Origin: an uncultured Bacteroides sp.
GTDB taxonomy: Bacteria; Bacteroidota; Bacteroidia; Bacteroidales; Bacteroidaceae
Reading direction: 5' to 3'
DNA length: 45,109 nucleotides
Assembly (NCBI GenBank): GCA_944319875.1
Contig: CALUFR010000014.1
Span: 1 to 45,109, forward strand
The translations under genes and the position numbers were made by a program. The notes beneath the pieces were generated by a model. It saw nothing but the letters and a program-made list of their open reading frames with translations, ran no database searches and had not been told where the DNA came from. Shown here in pieces: positions 17,831 through 26,651 of the stretch. Within the stretch, counting starts at the first letter, position 1; every line of letters starts with the position of its first letter.

Positions 17831-18091
17831 ATGTCGAAGATTTGTCAAATTACCGGAAAGAAGGCCATGATTGGCAACAATGTTTCACACTCAAAGAAAA
17901 GAACCAAAAGAACCTTTGATTTGAACTTGTTTAGAAAGAAATTCTACTATGTAGAGCAGGATTGCTGGATTAGCTTGAGCCTGTGTGCCGCTGGTCTGCG
18001 CATTATCAACAAGAAAGGACTGGACGCTGCCCTGAATGACGCTGTAGCTAAAGGTTATTGTGATTGGAAAAGCATTAAAGTGATTGGCTAA
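17831..18091 (+). CDS. rpmB: 50S ribosomal protein L28
   Basis: The 86-residue protein has the bL28 pattern: [29 protein letters not shown], then basic [31 protein letters not shown]. It belongs to the large ribosomal subunit near the exit region. It heads a compact operon with rpmG (22 bases downstream) and DUF4295, an arrangement typical of Bacteroidota. Confidence 0.96.
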   Translation: MSKICQITGKKAMIGNNVSHSKKRTKRTFDLNLFRKKFYYVEQDCWISLSLCAAGLRIINKKGLDAALNDAVAKGYCDWKSIKVIG

Positions 18092-18113
18092 AAAAGTAGA
18101 GGAGATTTAGAAT

Positions 18114-18302
18114 ATGGCAAAGAAAGCTAAAGGCAACAGAGTACAGGTAATCCTGGAATGCACAGAGCACAAGGACAGTGGTATGCCGGGTACTTCTCGT
18201 TACATCACGACGAAGAACAGAAAGAATACCACGGAAAGATTGGAACTGAAGAAGTACAATCCGATCCTGAAGAGAGTGACAGTACACAAAGAAATCAAAT
18301 AA
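18114..18302 (+). CDS. rpmG: 50S ribosomal protein L33
   Basis: The 62-residue protein begins [20 protein letters not shown], followed by [25 protein letters not shown] and ending in VTVHKEIK, the bL33 pattern. Only one Cys (in LECTEH) is present, so the zinc-ribbon of CXXC-type L33 is absent (a C-minus form). It is the second gene of the ribosomal operon. Confidence 0.96.
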   Translation: MAKKAKGNRVQVILECTEHKDSGMPGTSRYITTKNRKNTTERLELKKYNPILKRVTVHKEIK

Positions 18303-18314
18303 TACGTATAATCC

Positions 18315-18473
18315 ATGGCAAAGAAAACAGTAGCAAGTTTGCACGAAGGTTCTAGAGAAGGTCGTGCTTATACAAAGGTTATCAAGATGGTGAAGTCTCC
18401 GAAGACGGGTGCTTACATCTTTGACGAACAGATGGTTCCCAATGAAAAGGTACAGGATTTCTTCAAAAAATAA
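18315..18473 (+). CDS. DUF4295 small basic ribosome-associated protein (52 aa)
   Basis: The ORF starts MAKKTVASLHEGSREGRAYT and continues KVIKMVKSPKTGAYIFDEQMV, ending VQDFFKK. This is the DUF4295 family, found in Bacteroidota directly after rpmG. As I recall, this family was identified in the Flavobacterium johnsoniae ribosome structure as a phylum-specific large-subunit protein (bL38); the link should be confirmed by alignment. It starts 12 bases after rpmG and is the last gene before a terminator. The small size makes it easy to miss. Confidence 0.88.
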   Translation: MAKKTVASLHEGSREGRAYTKVIKMVKSPKTGAYIFDEQMVPNEKVQDFFKK

Positions 18474-18499
18474 GATTTCTGTAATCATACGTGATAAAG

Positions 18500-18537
18500 A
18501 TCCTCTTGCCGGCATGTCCGACGAGAGGATTTCTTTT
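18500..18537 (+). terminator. Terminator of the ribosomal protein operon
   Basis: ATCCTCT (18500-18506) pairs with AGAGGAT (18524-18530), with an inner CGG/CCG pairing, followed by TTCTTTTT. Confidence 0.75.
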
Positions 18538-18577
18538 TATAGACGTGTTTACATTGGCACGCAGCGTGGCCCGATAG

Positions 18578-18685
18578 ATGCGCTCACCTTTCACTATCTT
18601 TAGATAAGAGATAGGATGCGGTTCGGCATAATCAAATTGAAAACATTGTTTTCATTTGCTTATGCGCTCACCTTTCACTATCTTT
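18578..18685 (+). repeat. 24-bp direct repeat containing the -7 element, upstream of ftsY
   Basis: The same 24 bases (from ATGCGCTCACC to CTATCTTT) occur at 18578-18601 and 18662-18685, 84 bases apart. The downstream copy is followed by G, completing TATCTTTG; the upstream copy is followed by A and lacks a spaced -33 TTTG, so only the second looks functional. Confidence 0.85.
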
Positions 18686-18686
18686 G
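18655..18686 (+). promoter_or_regulatory. ftsY-rimO promoter, consensus match
   Basis: TTTG (18655-18658), 20-bp spacer, TATCTTTG (18679-18686): a full match to the Bacteroides vegetative promoter, 28 bases before the ftsY ATG. Confidence 0.8.
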
Positions 18687-18714
18687 TGCAATGAATGTAT
18701 TTTAATCGAAATAT

Positions 18715-19674
18715 ATGGGATTCTTTAGTTTTTTTTCAAAAGAGAAAAAGGAAACGTTGGATAAGGGATTGTCCAAAACAAAAGAAAGTTTTTTCGGCAA
18801 AATAGCTCGTGCTGTTGCCGGAAAAACGAAGGTGGACGACGAAGTACTGGACAACCTGGAGGAGATACTCATCACATCGGATGTAGGTGTGGAAACTACC
18901 CTTAAAATCATAGAAAGAATCGAGAAAAGGGCGGCAACGGAGAAATACATGGGTACGCAGGAACTGAATCACATCCTGCGTGACGAAATCTCCACCTTGC
19001 TTACGGAGAACAATACCGACGACGTGAACGACTTTGACGCGCCCATTGCCAAGAAACCTTATGTAATCATGGTGGTGGGGGTGAACGGAGTGGGAAAGAC
19101 CACTACCATCGGCAAGCTGGCCTATCAGTTCAAGAAAGCCGGTAAGTCGGTCTATCTGGGAGCCGCTGACACGTTCCGTGCCGCCGCCGTGGAGCAGCTC
19201 GTGATCTGGGGCGAACGGGTGGGCGTGCCCGTCGTCAAGCAGAAAATGGGGTCGGACCCGGCCTCTGTGGCTTTTGACACGCTGAAATCGGCCATCGCCA
19301 ACCAGGCGGACGTGGTGATTATTGATACGGCCGGACGACTGCACAATAAGGTGGGCCTGATGAACGAGCTTACCAAAATCAAGAACGTAATGAAAAAAAT
19401 AGATCCTGACGTGCCCAACGAGGTGCTGCTGGTGCTCGACGGTTCTACCGGTCAGAATGCCTTCGAACAGGCCAAACAGTTTACGCTGGCCACGGAAGTT
19501 ACGGCCATGGCTGTGACCAAACTGGACGGAACGGCCAAAGGCGGAGTGGTCATCGGCATTTCGGACCAGTTCAAGATTCCCGTGAAATACATCGGGCTGG
19601 GTGAAGGCATGGAAGATTTGCAGGTCTTCAACAGAAAGGAATTTGTGGATTCGTTGTTCGGTGAAGACAGATGA
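18715..19674 (+). CDS. ftsY: Signal recognition particle receptor FtsY
   Basis: FtsY docks SRP-ribosome complexes at the inner membrane. The 319-residue protein begins with an amphipathic basic segment (GFFSFFSKEKKETLDKGLSK), the N domain follows, then the G domain: G1 GVNGVGKTTTIGKL (from about residue 122), DTFRAAAVEQL, the DTAGRL G3 motif, TKLDGTAKGG (G4) and the closing IGLGEGMEDLQVF. The long acidic A domain of E. coli FtsY is absent, usual in Bacteroidota. It overlaps rimO by 4 bases (ATGA), so the two are translationally coupled. Confidence 0.97.
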   Translation: MGFFSFFSKEKKETLDKGLSKTKESFFGKIARAVAGKTKVDDEVLDNLEEILITSDVGVETTLKIIERIEKRAATEKYMGTQELNHILRDEISTLLTENNTDDVNDFDAPIAKKPYVIMVVGVNGVGKTTTIGKLAYQFKKAGKSVYLGAADTFRAAAVEQLVIWGERVGVPVVKQKMGSDPASVAFDTLKSAIANQADVVIIDTAGRLHNKVGLMNELTKIKNVMKKIDPDVPNEVLLVLDGSTGQNAFEQAKQFTLATEVTAMAVTKLDGTAKGGVVIGISDQFKIPVKYIGLGEGMEDLQVFNRKEFVDSLFGEDR

Positions 19675-20972
19675 AAAGAAAGACAATAGACATCATCACT
19701 TTGGGATGCTCAAAAAATCTGGTTGACTCGGAGCATCTGATGCGCCAACTGGAAGAAGCGGGTTACCGCGTGACTCACGACACGGAACGTCCTCAGGGAG
19801 AAATAGCGGTGATCAATACATGCGGATTTATCGGAGACGCCAAAGAGGAATCCATCAATATGATCCTGGAATTTGCACAGGCTAAGGAGGAGGGAATGCT
19901 CAAGAAGCTATATGTCATGGGCTGCCTTTCCGAACGCTATCTCAAGGAATTGTCCGTCGAAATACCTCAAGTGGACAAATTCTACGGTAAATTCAACTGG
20001 AAGGAACTGCTGCATGATCTGGGCAAGGTCTATCGGGAAGAGCTGCACAACGAACGCGTCCTGACAACACCTGCACACTATGCCTATCTGAAGATTTCGG
20101 AAGGATGTGACCGCAAGTGTTCCTATTGCGCCATTCCTATCATCACGGGGCGGCACGTTTCGCGTCCGATGGAGGAAATCCTGGAAGAGGTGCGCTATCT
20201 GGTAAACCGGGGAGTGAAGGAATTCCAGGTTATCGCGCAAGAGCTGACGTATTATGGCGTGGACTTATATCACAAGCAGATGCTTCCGGAGTTGGTGGAA
20301 CGCATGGCGGATATTCCCGGCGTGGAATGGATACGGTTGCATTACGCTTATCCGGCTCATTTCCCGACCGACCTGTTCCGCGTAATGCGTGAACGCCCAA
20401 ACGTCTGCAAATACATGGACATAGCCTTGCAACATATCAGTGACAACATGTTGGAAAAGATGCGCAGGCATGTTACCAAAGAACAGACTTACCAGTTGAT
20501 AGAAGACTTTCGGAGAGAAGTGCCCGGCATTCATCTGCGTACCACCTTGATGGTGGGTCATCCGGGTGAAACGGAAGCGGATTATGAAGAGTTGAAGGAG
20601 TTTGTGCGCAAGGTGCGTTTTGATCGAATGGGGGCTTTCGCCTATTCGGAAGAAGAAGGGACCTATGCGGCCACTCATTACGAGGACAGCATCCCACAGG
20701 AGGTGAAGCAGGCCCGTCTGGACGAACTGATGGCTATTCAGCAGGGAATTTCCGCAGAGCTTAGCGCCGCCAAAATCGGCCGGAGAATGAAAGTCATCAT
20801 AGACCGACTGGAAGGCGACTATTATGTCGGTCGAACGGAGTATGATTCTCCGGAAGTGGATCCGGAAGTGCTGATAGCGGCACATACGGGCGAAGAGCCG
20901 GTTATCGGCAATTTTTATCAAGTGGAAATCACGAGCTCCGATGATTTCGACCTTTATGGGCGCATTGTCTAA
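19671..20972 (+). CDS. rimO: Ribosomal protein S12 methylthiotransferase
   Basis: RimO is a radical-SAM enzyme with two iron-sulfur clusters that methylthiolates the conserved Asp of S12. The 433-residue protein has the N-terminal UPF0004 domain (LGCSKNLVDSEHLMRQL with C13, NTCGFIGDAKEES, VMGCLSERY), the radical-SAM motif GCDRKCSYC (C146, C150, C153) followed by AIPIITGRHVSRP, and a C-terminal TRAM domain (MKVIIDRLEGDYYVGRTEYDSPEVDPEVLI). The NLVDSE form distinguishes RimO from MiaB. Its start overlaps the ftsY stop. Confidence 0.97.
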   Translation: MKRKTIDIITLGCSKNLVDSEHLMRQLEEAGYRVTHDTERPQGEIAVINTCGFIGDAKEESINMILEFAQAKEEGMLKKLYVMGCLSERYLKELSVEIPQVDKFYGKFNWKELLHDLGKVYREELHNERVLTTPAHYAYLKISEGCDRKCSYCAIPIITGRHVSRPMEEILEEVRYLVNRGVKEFQVIAQELTYYGVDLYHKQMLPELVERMADIPGVEWIRLHYAYPAHFPTDLFRVMRERPNVCKYMDIALQHISDNMLEKMRRHVTKEQTYQLIEDFRREVPGIHLRTTLMVGHPGETEADYEELKEFVRKVRFDRMGAFAYSEEEGTYAATHYEDSIPQEVKQARLDELMAIQQGISAELSAAKIGRRMKVIIDRLEGDYYVGRTEYDSPEVDPEVLIAAHTGEEPVIGNFYQVEITSSDDFDLYGRIV

Positions 20973-21049
20973 AGATTTTTCAAGAAGCTTTTGTCTATAT
21001 GGCAGAATTTTCTTAATATAGCATCCGCAAATGTAAAAACTGAAATTGA

Positions 21050-21322
21050 GTGAACAATAAAGAATTTACGTCGGAATTGTCCAAGAGACTGGGGTACACG
21101 TTGAAAGATACCTCGGAACTGATGTCATCCCTGCTGTCCGGCATGACCCGGCAATTGGAGGATGGTAATGTCATAGGCATCCAAGGATTTGGTACTTTCG
21201 AGGTGAAAAAAAAAGCTGAACGAATTTCTGTGAGTCCCACAAGCAAACAACGCATGTTGGTTCCTCCTAAATTGGTGCTGACCTACAGACCCAGCGCTTT
21301 GCTGAAAGAGAAATTCAAATAA
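21050..21322 (+). CDS. HU-family DNA-binding protein (90 aa), GTG start
   Basis: This HU/IHF-like protein has the normal length of 90 residues: helical N-terminus (NNKEFTSELSKRLGYTLKDTSELMSSLLSGM), VIGIQGFGTFEVKKKAERIS and C-terminal VPPKLVLTYRPSALLKEKFK. The start is GTG at 21050; a TGA stop in the same frame lies immediately upstream, so no earlier start exists. It binds DNA as a dimer; it lacks a standard RNPxTG arm (SPTSKQRMLVP instead), so the DNA contact may differ. The HU-LysM fusion gene follows after 21 bases, suggesting a joint function. Confidence 0.88.
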   Translation: MNNKEFTSELSKRLGYTLKDTSELMSSLLSGMTRQLEDGNVIGIQGFGTFEVKKKAERISVSPTSKQRMLVPPKLVLTYRPSALLKEKFK

Positions 21323-21343
21323 ATACCCCAGACCCTCGTTACC

Positions 21344-22333
21344 ATGAATGAAAAATTGAATATACAAAGCTTGACAGACCTGCTTGCGGAAAAGCATAGC
21401 ATCCCCCCTCAGGAGGCAGAAGATTTCGTGAAGACATTCTTCGCGCTGATTGAGGAGGGACTGGAACAGGACAGGTATGTCAAGATAAAAGGGCTGGGCA
21501 CATTTAAGTTGATCGAGGTGGAAAGCCGTGGGAGTGTCGATGTCAATACAGGAGAGCGCATTGAAATACAGGAACATACCAAGGTGTCGTTTACACCGGA
21601 TTCTGCACTTAAAGAGATTATCAACCGTCCTTTCGGACATTTTGAAACAGTGATTCTGAATGAAAACACGGTGTTGGAAGACACACCGGTGGAAAAAGAA
21701 GGTGAAGAGGAAGTGGAGAACACCACGGTGGCCTCACAGCCTGTAGAAGACAAGCCAGCCCTTGTAACTGATATTTCTTCGGAAACAAAAACGGTATCTG
21801 ACGAGCCGAGGCAAGAAGAAGAGACCTCTGTCATTTCGGAAAAAGAGGAGAAGAATAATCGCGGTATAAAATGGCTCGTGGGGGCATTGGTTGGCCTGCT
21901 TTTGATTTGCGTGGGTGTCGTAGCCTACCTTTATTTCCCTGAAGCGCAAAGACCGGCACCTGCCTTGCCGACCGAGCAACAAGAGCTTTTATCAGTGCCC
22001 GTCCAAGAGCGGGAGACGGTTCAGACACCGGATACACTTGTGAAAGAACAAGATACGGTTCGGGTGGAATTACCGAAAAAAACGGTCAAAGACACATCGG
22101 TCAAGAAGGCACAGCCGATTATTCCCGACTCTGTCAATTATGAAATCATAGGAACGATGGCAACTTATACCGTAAAAGAAGGAGAAACATTGACACGGGT
22201 TTCTTTACGTTTTTATGGAACAAAGACGTTGTGGCCATACCTTGTAAAGCATAATCAGAACGTCCTGAAGGACCCGAATCATGTGACTTCAGGCACGGTA
22301 CTCAGCATACCGAAGTTGACAAAGAAGCAGTAA
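21344..22333 (+). CDS. HU domain - transmembrane helix - LysM fusion protein
   Basis: The 329-residue protein has an unusual order. Residues 1-95 are an HU-like domain (LTDLLAEKHSIPPQEAEDFVKTFF, VKIKGLGTFKLIEVESR). An acidic linker follows (about 100-170). One membrane helix lies near 175-195 (WLVGALVGLLLICVGVVAYL), with RG before and YFPEAQ after, giving N-in/C-out topology. A Pro/Thr-rich periplasmic linker leads to a C-terminal LysM-like domain (about 273-325, TYTVKEGETLTRVSLRFYG). If both ends work as their families suggest, it could join the nucleoid to the cell wall; that is inference. Its terminator stem contains the stop codon. Confidence 0.85.
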   Translation: MNEKLNIQSLTDLLAEKHSIPPQEAEDFVKTFFALIEEGLEQDRYVKIKGLGTFKLIEVESRGSVDVNTGERIEIQEHTKVSFTPDSALKEIINRPFGHFETVILNENTVLEDTPVEKEGEEEVENTTVASQPVEDKPALVTDISSETKTVSDEPRQEEETSVISEKEEKNNRGIKWLVGALVGLLLICVGVVAYLYFPEAQRPAPALPTEQQELLSVPVQERETVQTPDTLVKEQDTVRVELPKKTVKDTSVKKAQPIIPDSVNYEIIGTMATYTVKEGETLTRVSLRFYGTKTLWPYLVKHNQNVLKDPNHVTSGTVLSIPKLTKKQ

Positions 22334-22354
22334 AAAAATACTGCTTCTTTTTTG
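22322..22354 (+). terminator. Terminator overlapping the HU-LysM stop codon
   Basis: AAGAAGCAGTA (22322-22332) and TACTGCTTCTT (22339-22349) form a perfect 11-bp stem with an A6 loop, then TTTT. The stop codon TAA is in the stem/loop. Confidence 0.9.
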
Positions 22355-22445
22355 TTGACTGCCAAACGATGGAAAATTAGTTTAATCTAAAGGTTTCACC
22401 TCCATTTTTAATAAAAATTAGGTGGGATAGTTTAGTTATTTCCCG

Positions 22446-22453
22446 TACTTTTG
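22446..22453 (+). promoter_or_regulatory. -7 element of the moxR-bat operon
   Basis: TACTTTTG matches the -7 consensus, 72 bases before the moxR ATG. No clear -33 TTTG is seen. Confidence 0.5.
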
Positions 22454-22525
22454 GGAGCAAAATAAAAATGCTATTACGCAGATTGTACACTAACTGAAAA
22501 ATAGAACTTAAAAAATAGATTGATT

Positions 22526-23521
22526 ATGGCTGAAACTATTGATATCCGTGAACTGAACGAACGGATTGAAAGACAAAGTGCTTTCATTACCAACCTGACC
22601 GCAGGGATGGATCAAGTGATTGTGGGACAGAAACATTTGGTGGAATCTTTGTTAATCGGTCTGCTTTCCGACGGACACGTGTTGCTGGAAGGTGTGCCGG
22701 GCTTGGCAAAGACGCTGGCTATTAAGACACTGGCTTCGCTGATCGATGCCCAATACAGCCGCATTCAGTTTACACCGGACTTGCTTCCGGCCGATGTTAT
22801 CGGTACAATGGTTTATAGCCAAAAGGACGAAAGTTTCCAAGTGAAGAAAGGTCCCATATTTGCTAATTTCGTATTGGCCGATGAAATCAACCGTGCGCCT
22901 GCCAAGGTGCAGAGTGCATTGCTCGAAGCTATGCAGGAGCGTCAGGTGACCATCGGAAAAGAGACCTTCAGACTGCCTGAACCTTTCTTGGTACTGGCCA
23001 CTCAGAACCCCATTGAGCAGGAAGGTACTTATCCGCTTCCGGAAGCACAGGTGGACCGTTTCATGCTAAAAGTGGTCATCGATTATCCGAAGCTGGAAGA
23101 AGAAAAACTGATTATCCGCCAGAATATCAACGGAGAAAGAACAAATGTGCGGCCCATCCTGAAAGCGGAAGAAATTATAGAAGCCCGCAAGGTGGTACGT
23201 CAGGTATATCTGGACGAAAAAATAGAGAAATATATTGTAGATATCGTTTTCGCTACCCGTTATCCGGAAAAATATGACCTGAAGGAGCTGAAAGAAATGA
23301 TCGGGTTCGGTGGTTCTCCGCGTGCCTCCATTAATCTGGCTTTGGCCGCCCGCAGCTATGCTTTCATCAAGCGTCGCGGTTATGTCATCCCCGAAGACGT
23401 ACGCGCTGTGGCTCATGACGTATTGCGCCATCGCATCGGCCTGACTTACGAAGCTGAAGCCAGCAACCTGACTTCGGACGAAATCGTGAGCCGCATCCTG
23501 AACAAGGTTGAGGTGCCCTGA
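22526..23521 (+). CDS. MoxR-type AAA+ ATPase
   Basis: The 331-residue MoxR ATPase has Walker A GVPGLAKT (residues 56-63), Walker B FVLADEINRAPAKVQSALLEAMQERQVTIG, sensor 1 LATQNPIEQEGTYPLPEAQVDRF and the C-terminal lid with GGSPRASINLALAARSYAF. MoxR proteins act as chaperone-like partners of VWA proteins, often loading metals or assembling complexes. A TTG two codons upstream is possible, but ATG at 22526 is preferred. It heads the Bacteroides aerotolerance (bat) operon, and the five following genes are its presumed partners. Confidence 0.94.
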   Translation: MAETIDIRELNERIERQSAFITNLTAGMDQVIVGQKHLVESLLIGLLSDGHVLLEGVPGLAKTLAIKTLASLIDAQYSRIQFTPDLLPADVIGTMVYSQKDESFQVKKGPIFANFVLADEINRAPAKVQSALLEAMQERQVTIGKETFRLPEPFLVLATQNPIEQEGTYPLPEAQVDRFMLKVVIDYPKLEEEKLIIRQNINGERTNVRPILKAEEIIEARKVVRQVYLDEKIEKYIVDIVFATRYPEKYDLKELKEMIGFGGSPRASINLALAARSYAFIKRRGYVIPEDVRAVAHDVLRHRIGLTYEAEASNLTSDEIVSRILNKVEVP

Positions 23522-23620
23522 TGCTCTCCGACAGGAAGAAAGGGTTATAGATTATTGTGTCAGTACATCCTGCTCTTTAGCATATAAGGGCTTGGATGTG
23601 ATTATTTTTGAAGTTTGCAA

Positions 23621-24490
23621 ATGGAAACTACTGAACTATTAAAGAAAGTTCGCCAGATAGAAATAAAGACGCGTGGATTGTCCAGCAATATTTTTGCCGG
23701 ACAGTATCATTCGGCTTTCAAGGGTAGGGGAATGGCTTTCTCCGAAGTGCGCGAATATCAGTTTGGCGATGATATTCGTGACATCGACTGGAATGTGACG
23801 GCGCGTTTCAACAAGCCTTATGTCAAGGTATTCGAAGAGGAGCGCGAACTGACGGTGATGTTGCTGGTCGATGTTTCCGGTAGTTTGGAATTTGGTACGG
23901 TGAAGCAGATGAAGAAGGATATGGTGACTGAAATAGCCGCCACGCTGGCATTCTCGGCCATTCAGAACAATGATAAGATCGGCGTCATCTTCTTTTCGGA
24001 TCGGATAGAAAAGTTTATTCCTCCCAAGAAAGGACGGAAGCATATTCTTTATATTATCCGAGAACTGATAGACTTCCATGCGGAAAGCCGCCGCACCAAC
24101 ATCCGCCTGGGGCTGGAATATCTGACAAACGTCATGAAACGCAGGTGTACGGCTTTTGTCCTGTCCGATTTCATTGATCAGGAAAGCTTCAAAAACGCCA
24201 TGACTATTGCCAACCGTAAGCATGATGTCGTAGCCATTCAGGTGTACGACCGTCGGGTGGAAGAACTTCCGCCCATCGGCCTGATGAAAATAAAGGATGC
24301 CGAGACGGGGCATGAGCAATGGATTGACACTTCGTCGCGCGCCGTGCGCAAGGCACATCATGAATGGTGGGTAAAGAGGCAGGCCGACTTGAGCGAAACG
24401 TTCACCAAGAGCAACGTAGACAATGTGTCGGTACGGACCGATCAAGATTATGTGAAAGCCTTGATGGCTCTGTTTGCGAAAAGGAACTGA
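23621..24490 (+). CDS. DUF58 domain protein of the bat operon
   Basis: This 289-residue cytoplasmic protein has the DUF58 core GRGMAFSEVREYQFGDDIRDIDWNVTARFNKPYVKVFEEERELTVMLLVD split over residues ~30-85, where DIRDIDWN is the hallmark, followed by a VWA-like fold beginning VDVSGSLEFG (a MIDAS-like DxSxS). It follows moxR by about 100 bases. MoxR plus DUF58 plus VWA gene sets recur across bacteria. No transmembrane segment is seen, unlike many DUF58 proteins. Start is ATG at 23621; a TTG two codons earlier is less likely. Confidence 0.92.
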   Translation: METTELLKKVRQIEIKTRGLSSNIFAGQYHSAFKGRGMAFSEVREYQFGDDIRDIDWNVTARFNKPYVKVFEEERELTVMLLVDVSGSLEFGTVKQMKKDMVTEIAATLAFSAIQNNDKIGVIFFSDRIEKFIPPKKGRKHILYIIRELIDFHAESRRTNIRLGLEYLTNVMKRRCTAFVLSDFIDQESFKNAMTIANRKHDVVAIQVYDRRVEELPPIGLMKIKDAETGHEQWIDTSSRAVRKAHHEWWVKRQADLSETFTKSNVDNVSVRTDQDYVKALMALFAKRN

Positions 24491-24517
24491 TGTCGTAAGA
24501 AAAAGATAAGGATAATC

Positions 24518-25591
24518 ATGAAAAGATATGTATTCTCTATAGTTCTGGCATTGATGCTTATCGGTAAGGGGCATGCGCAATCCGTAACAGTGGATGCGAG
24601 CATTGACTCCTTGCAGATACTGATAGGCGAGCAGGCAAGAATAAAGCTGGAAGTGTCGCTCGATGCGGACAAAAGGGCTATCTTCCCGGCTTACAGAGAT
24701 ACGATGGTGCGCGGAGTGGAAATCATTGATATCGCCAAACCAGACACACAACTGTTGAACGACGGGAAGCGAGCCCTGATTACTCAAGAATATACGATTA
24801 CGTCTTTTGACTCGGCTTTGTACTACCTTCCTCCCATGGAAGTTTTAGTGGACAATAAGCCCTATCGGTCGAAAGCCCTGGCTTTGAAAGTATATTCCAT
24901 TCCTGTTGATACGCTGCATCCCGATCAGTTTTTTGGACCTAAAACTATCATGGATGCTCCCTTTGCTTGGGAAGACTGGTATTTATTCATCGCTTGCGTG
25001 TTACTGTTGACTCCTTTCCTCTTAGCGGCGATCTATCTGGTGAAGCGTATCCGCGACAACAAGCCCATCATTCGTAAAGTGAAGGTAGAACCCAAGTTGC
25101 CACCACACCAAGTGGCCATGCAGGAAATAGAGCGTATCAAGCAAGAGAAAATATGGCAGAAAGGACAGCCGAAGGAGTATTATACAGAGTTGACAGACGC
25201 ACTTCGCACCTATATCAAAGAGCGTTTTGGCTTCAATGCTTTGGAGATGACCTCCAGCGAAATTATCGACAAGTTGCTGGAAACAAACGACAAAGAAGCT
25301 CTGTCCGACCTTCGTACGCTGTTTCAGACGGCCGATTTGGTAAAATTCGCCAAACACAATCCACTGATGAATGAGAACGACGCCAATCTGCTTAATGCGA
25401 TGGACTTTATCAATGAGACCAAAGAGAAGGAAGACGAAAACGCCAAACCGCAACCTACTGAAATTACAATTGTGGAGAAACGTTCCCTTCAGACCAAACT
25501 CTTGCTGGGAGCAGGTGCAGCTGTGGCGGCCGCTGCCTTTATATGGGCGGTAGTTTATATCTGTAAGGAATTGTATAATTACTTTGCTTAA
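24518..25591 (+). CDS. Bat operon membrane protein with N-terminal signal and BatD-like region
   Basis: I recognise the place but not a precise family name. The 357-residue protein has a signal peptide (MKRYVFSIVLALMLIGKGHA), a periplasmic beta-sandwich-like region (VTVDASIDSLQILIGEQARIKLEV, resembling the start of BatD-type domains), a membrane helix at about 147-172 (YLFIACVLLLTPFLLAAIYLV), a cytoplasmic helical part (YYTELTDALRTYIKERFGFNALEMTSSEII, a DUF4381/BatD C-terminal-like motif) and a last membrane helix near the end. It sits between DUF58 and batA with short gaps, and is probably part of the envelope complex made by the operon. Confidence 0.8.
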   Translation: MKRYVFSIVLALMLIGKGHAQSVTVDASIDSLQILIGEQARIKLEVSLDADKRAIFPAYRDTMVRGVEIIDIAKPDTQLLNDGKRALITQEYTITSFDSALYYLPPMEVLVDNKPYRSKALALKVYSIPVDTLHPDQFFGPKTIMDAPFAWEDWYLFIACVLLLTPFLLAAIYLVKRIRDNKPIIRKVKVEPKLPPHQVAMQEIERIKQEKIWQKGQPKEYYTELTDALRTYIKERFGFNALEMTSSEIIDKLLETNDKEALSDLRTLFQTADLVKFAKHNPLMNENDANLLNAMDFINETKEKEDENAKPQPTEITIVEKRSLQTKLLLGAGAAVAAAAFIWAVVYICKELYNYFA

Positions 25592-25603
25592 AACGTAGAA
25601 ACA

Positions 25604-26587
25604 ATGGTTTTTGCTAATATTGAATATCTGTTCTTACTGCTGTTGCTTATACCTTATATAGTATGGTATATCATGAAACGCAGAAACAACGAAGCTACGC
25701 TTCAGATTTCTGACGCACGCGTGTATGCCCATACTCCCAAAAGTTATAAGAATTACCTGCTTCACGTACCGTTTGTGCTGCGTATCATCAGCCTGGTACT
25801 GCTAATTCTGGTGTTGGCACGCCCTCAAACCACAGACAGTTGGCAGAACAGCGAGATAGAAGGTATTGATATCATGATGGCTATCGATGTCTCTACCAGT
25901 ATGTTGGCGGAAGACTTGAAGCCTAACCGCCTGGAAGCAGCAAAGGATGTGGCAGCCCAGTTTATCAACGGCCGCCCTAATGACAATATCGGCATTACGC
26001 TCTTTGCCGGCGAGAGCTTCACGCAATGTCCGCTGACGGTGGATCATGCCGTCCTGTTGAACTTGATAAAGGACATCAAGTGTGGTGTAATCGAAGACGG
26101 CACTGCTGTCGGTATGGGAATAGCCAATGCAGTGACCCGTCTGAAAGACAGTAAAGCCAAGTCCAAAGTCATTATCCTGCTGACTGACGGTACCAACAAC
26201 AGGGGAGATATCTCTCCCTTGACAGCTGCAGAAATAGCCAAGAGCTTTGGCATCCGTGTCTATACCATCGGAGTGGGAACGAACGGCATGGCTCCCTATC
26301 CCTATCCGGTAGGAGGAACGGTGCAGTATGTAAATATGCCTGTAGAGATAGACGAAAAGACGTTGACGCAGATAGCGGGCACAACGGAGGGTAATTATTT
26401 CCGTGCCACAAGTAACTCCAAGCTGAAAGAAGTGTATGAAGAAATAGACAAGTTGGAGAAAACCAAACTCAGCGTGAAGGAGTTCAGCAAACGCCAGGAG
26501 GAGTACCGTTGGTTTGCTTTGGGGGCTTTTTTGTGCGTACTGCTCGAAGTGTTGTTGCGCAACACCATTCTGAAAAAGATACCTTGA
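25604..26587 (+). CDS. batA: BatA, VWA-domain aerotolerance protein
   Basis: The 327-residue protein has two N-terminal membrane helices (about 8-24 and 55-72) enclosing a short segment, then a VWA domain with a complete MIDAS: DVSTS at D95-S97-S99, GTAVGMGIANA (Thr) and LLTDGTNNRGDI (Asp). A C-terminal helix (FALGAFLCVLLEVLL) anchors it. Bat proteins were described as an aerotolerance operon in B. fragilis; the exact mechanism is unresolved. It lies 13 bases after the previous gene and 65 before its paralogue batB. Confidence 0.94.
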   Translation: MVFANIEYLFLLLLLIPYIVWYIMKRRNNEATLQISDARVYAHTPKSYKNYLLHVPFVLRIISLVLLILVLARPQTTDSWQNSEIEGIDIMMAIDVSTSMLAEDLKPNRLEAAKDVAAQFINGRPNDNIGITLFAGESFTQCPLTVDHAVLLNLIKDIKCGVIEDGTAVGMGIANAVTRLKDSKAKSKVIILLTDGTNNRGDISPLTAAEIAKSFGIRVYTIGVGTNGMAPYPYPVGGTVQYVNMPVEIDEKTLTQIAGTTEGNYFRATSNSKLKEVYEEIDKLEKTKLSVKEFSKRQEEYRWFALGAFLCVLLEVLLRNTILKKIP

Positions 26588-26651
26588 CAGAACGATGTGT
26601 GAATATATGTATGACGTGTAATGTGTAATTCGTAAATAGTATATAAAAGAT

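Noticed and set aside
18736-19686. 316-codon minus-strand frame opposite ftsY
   Set aside because: Shadow of ftsY; no motifs.
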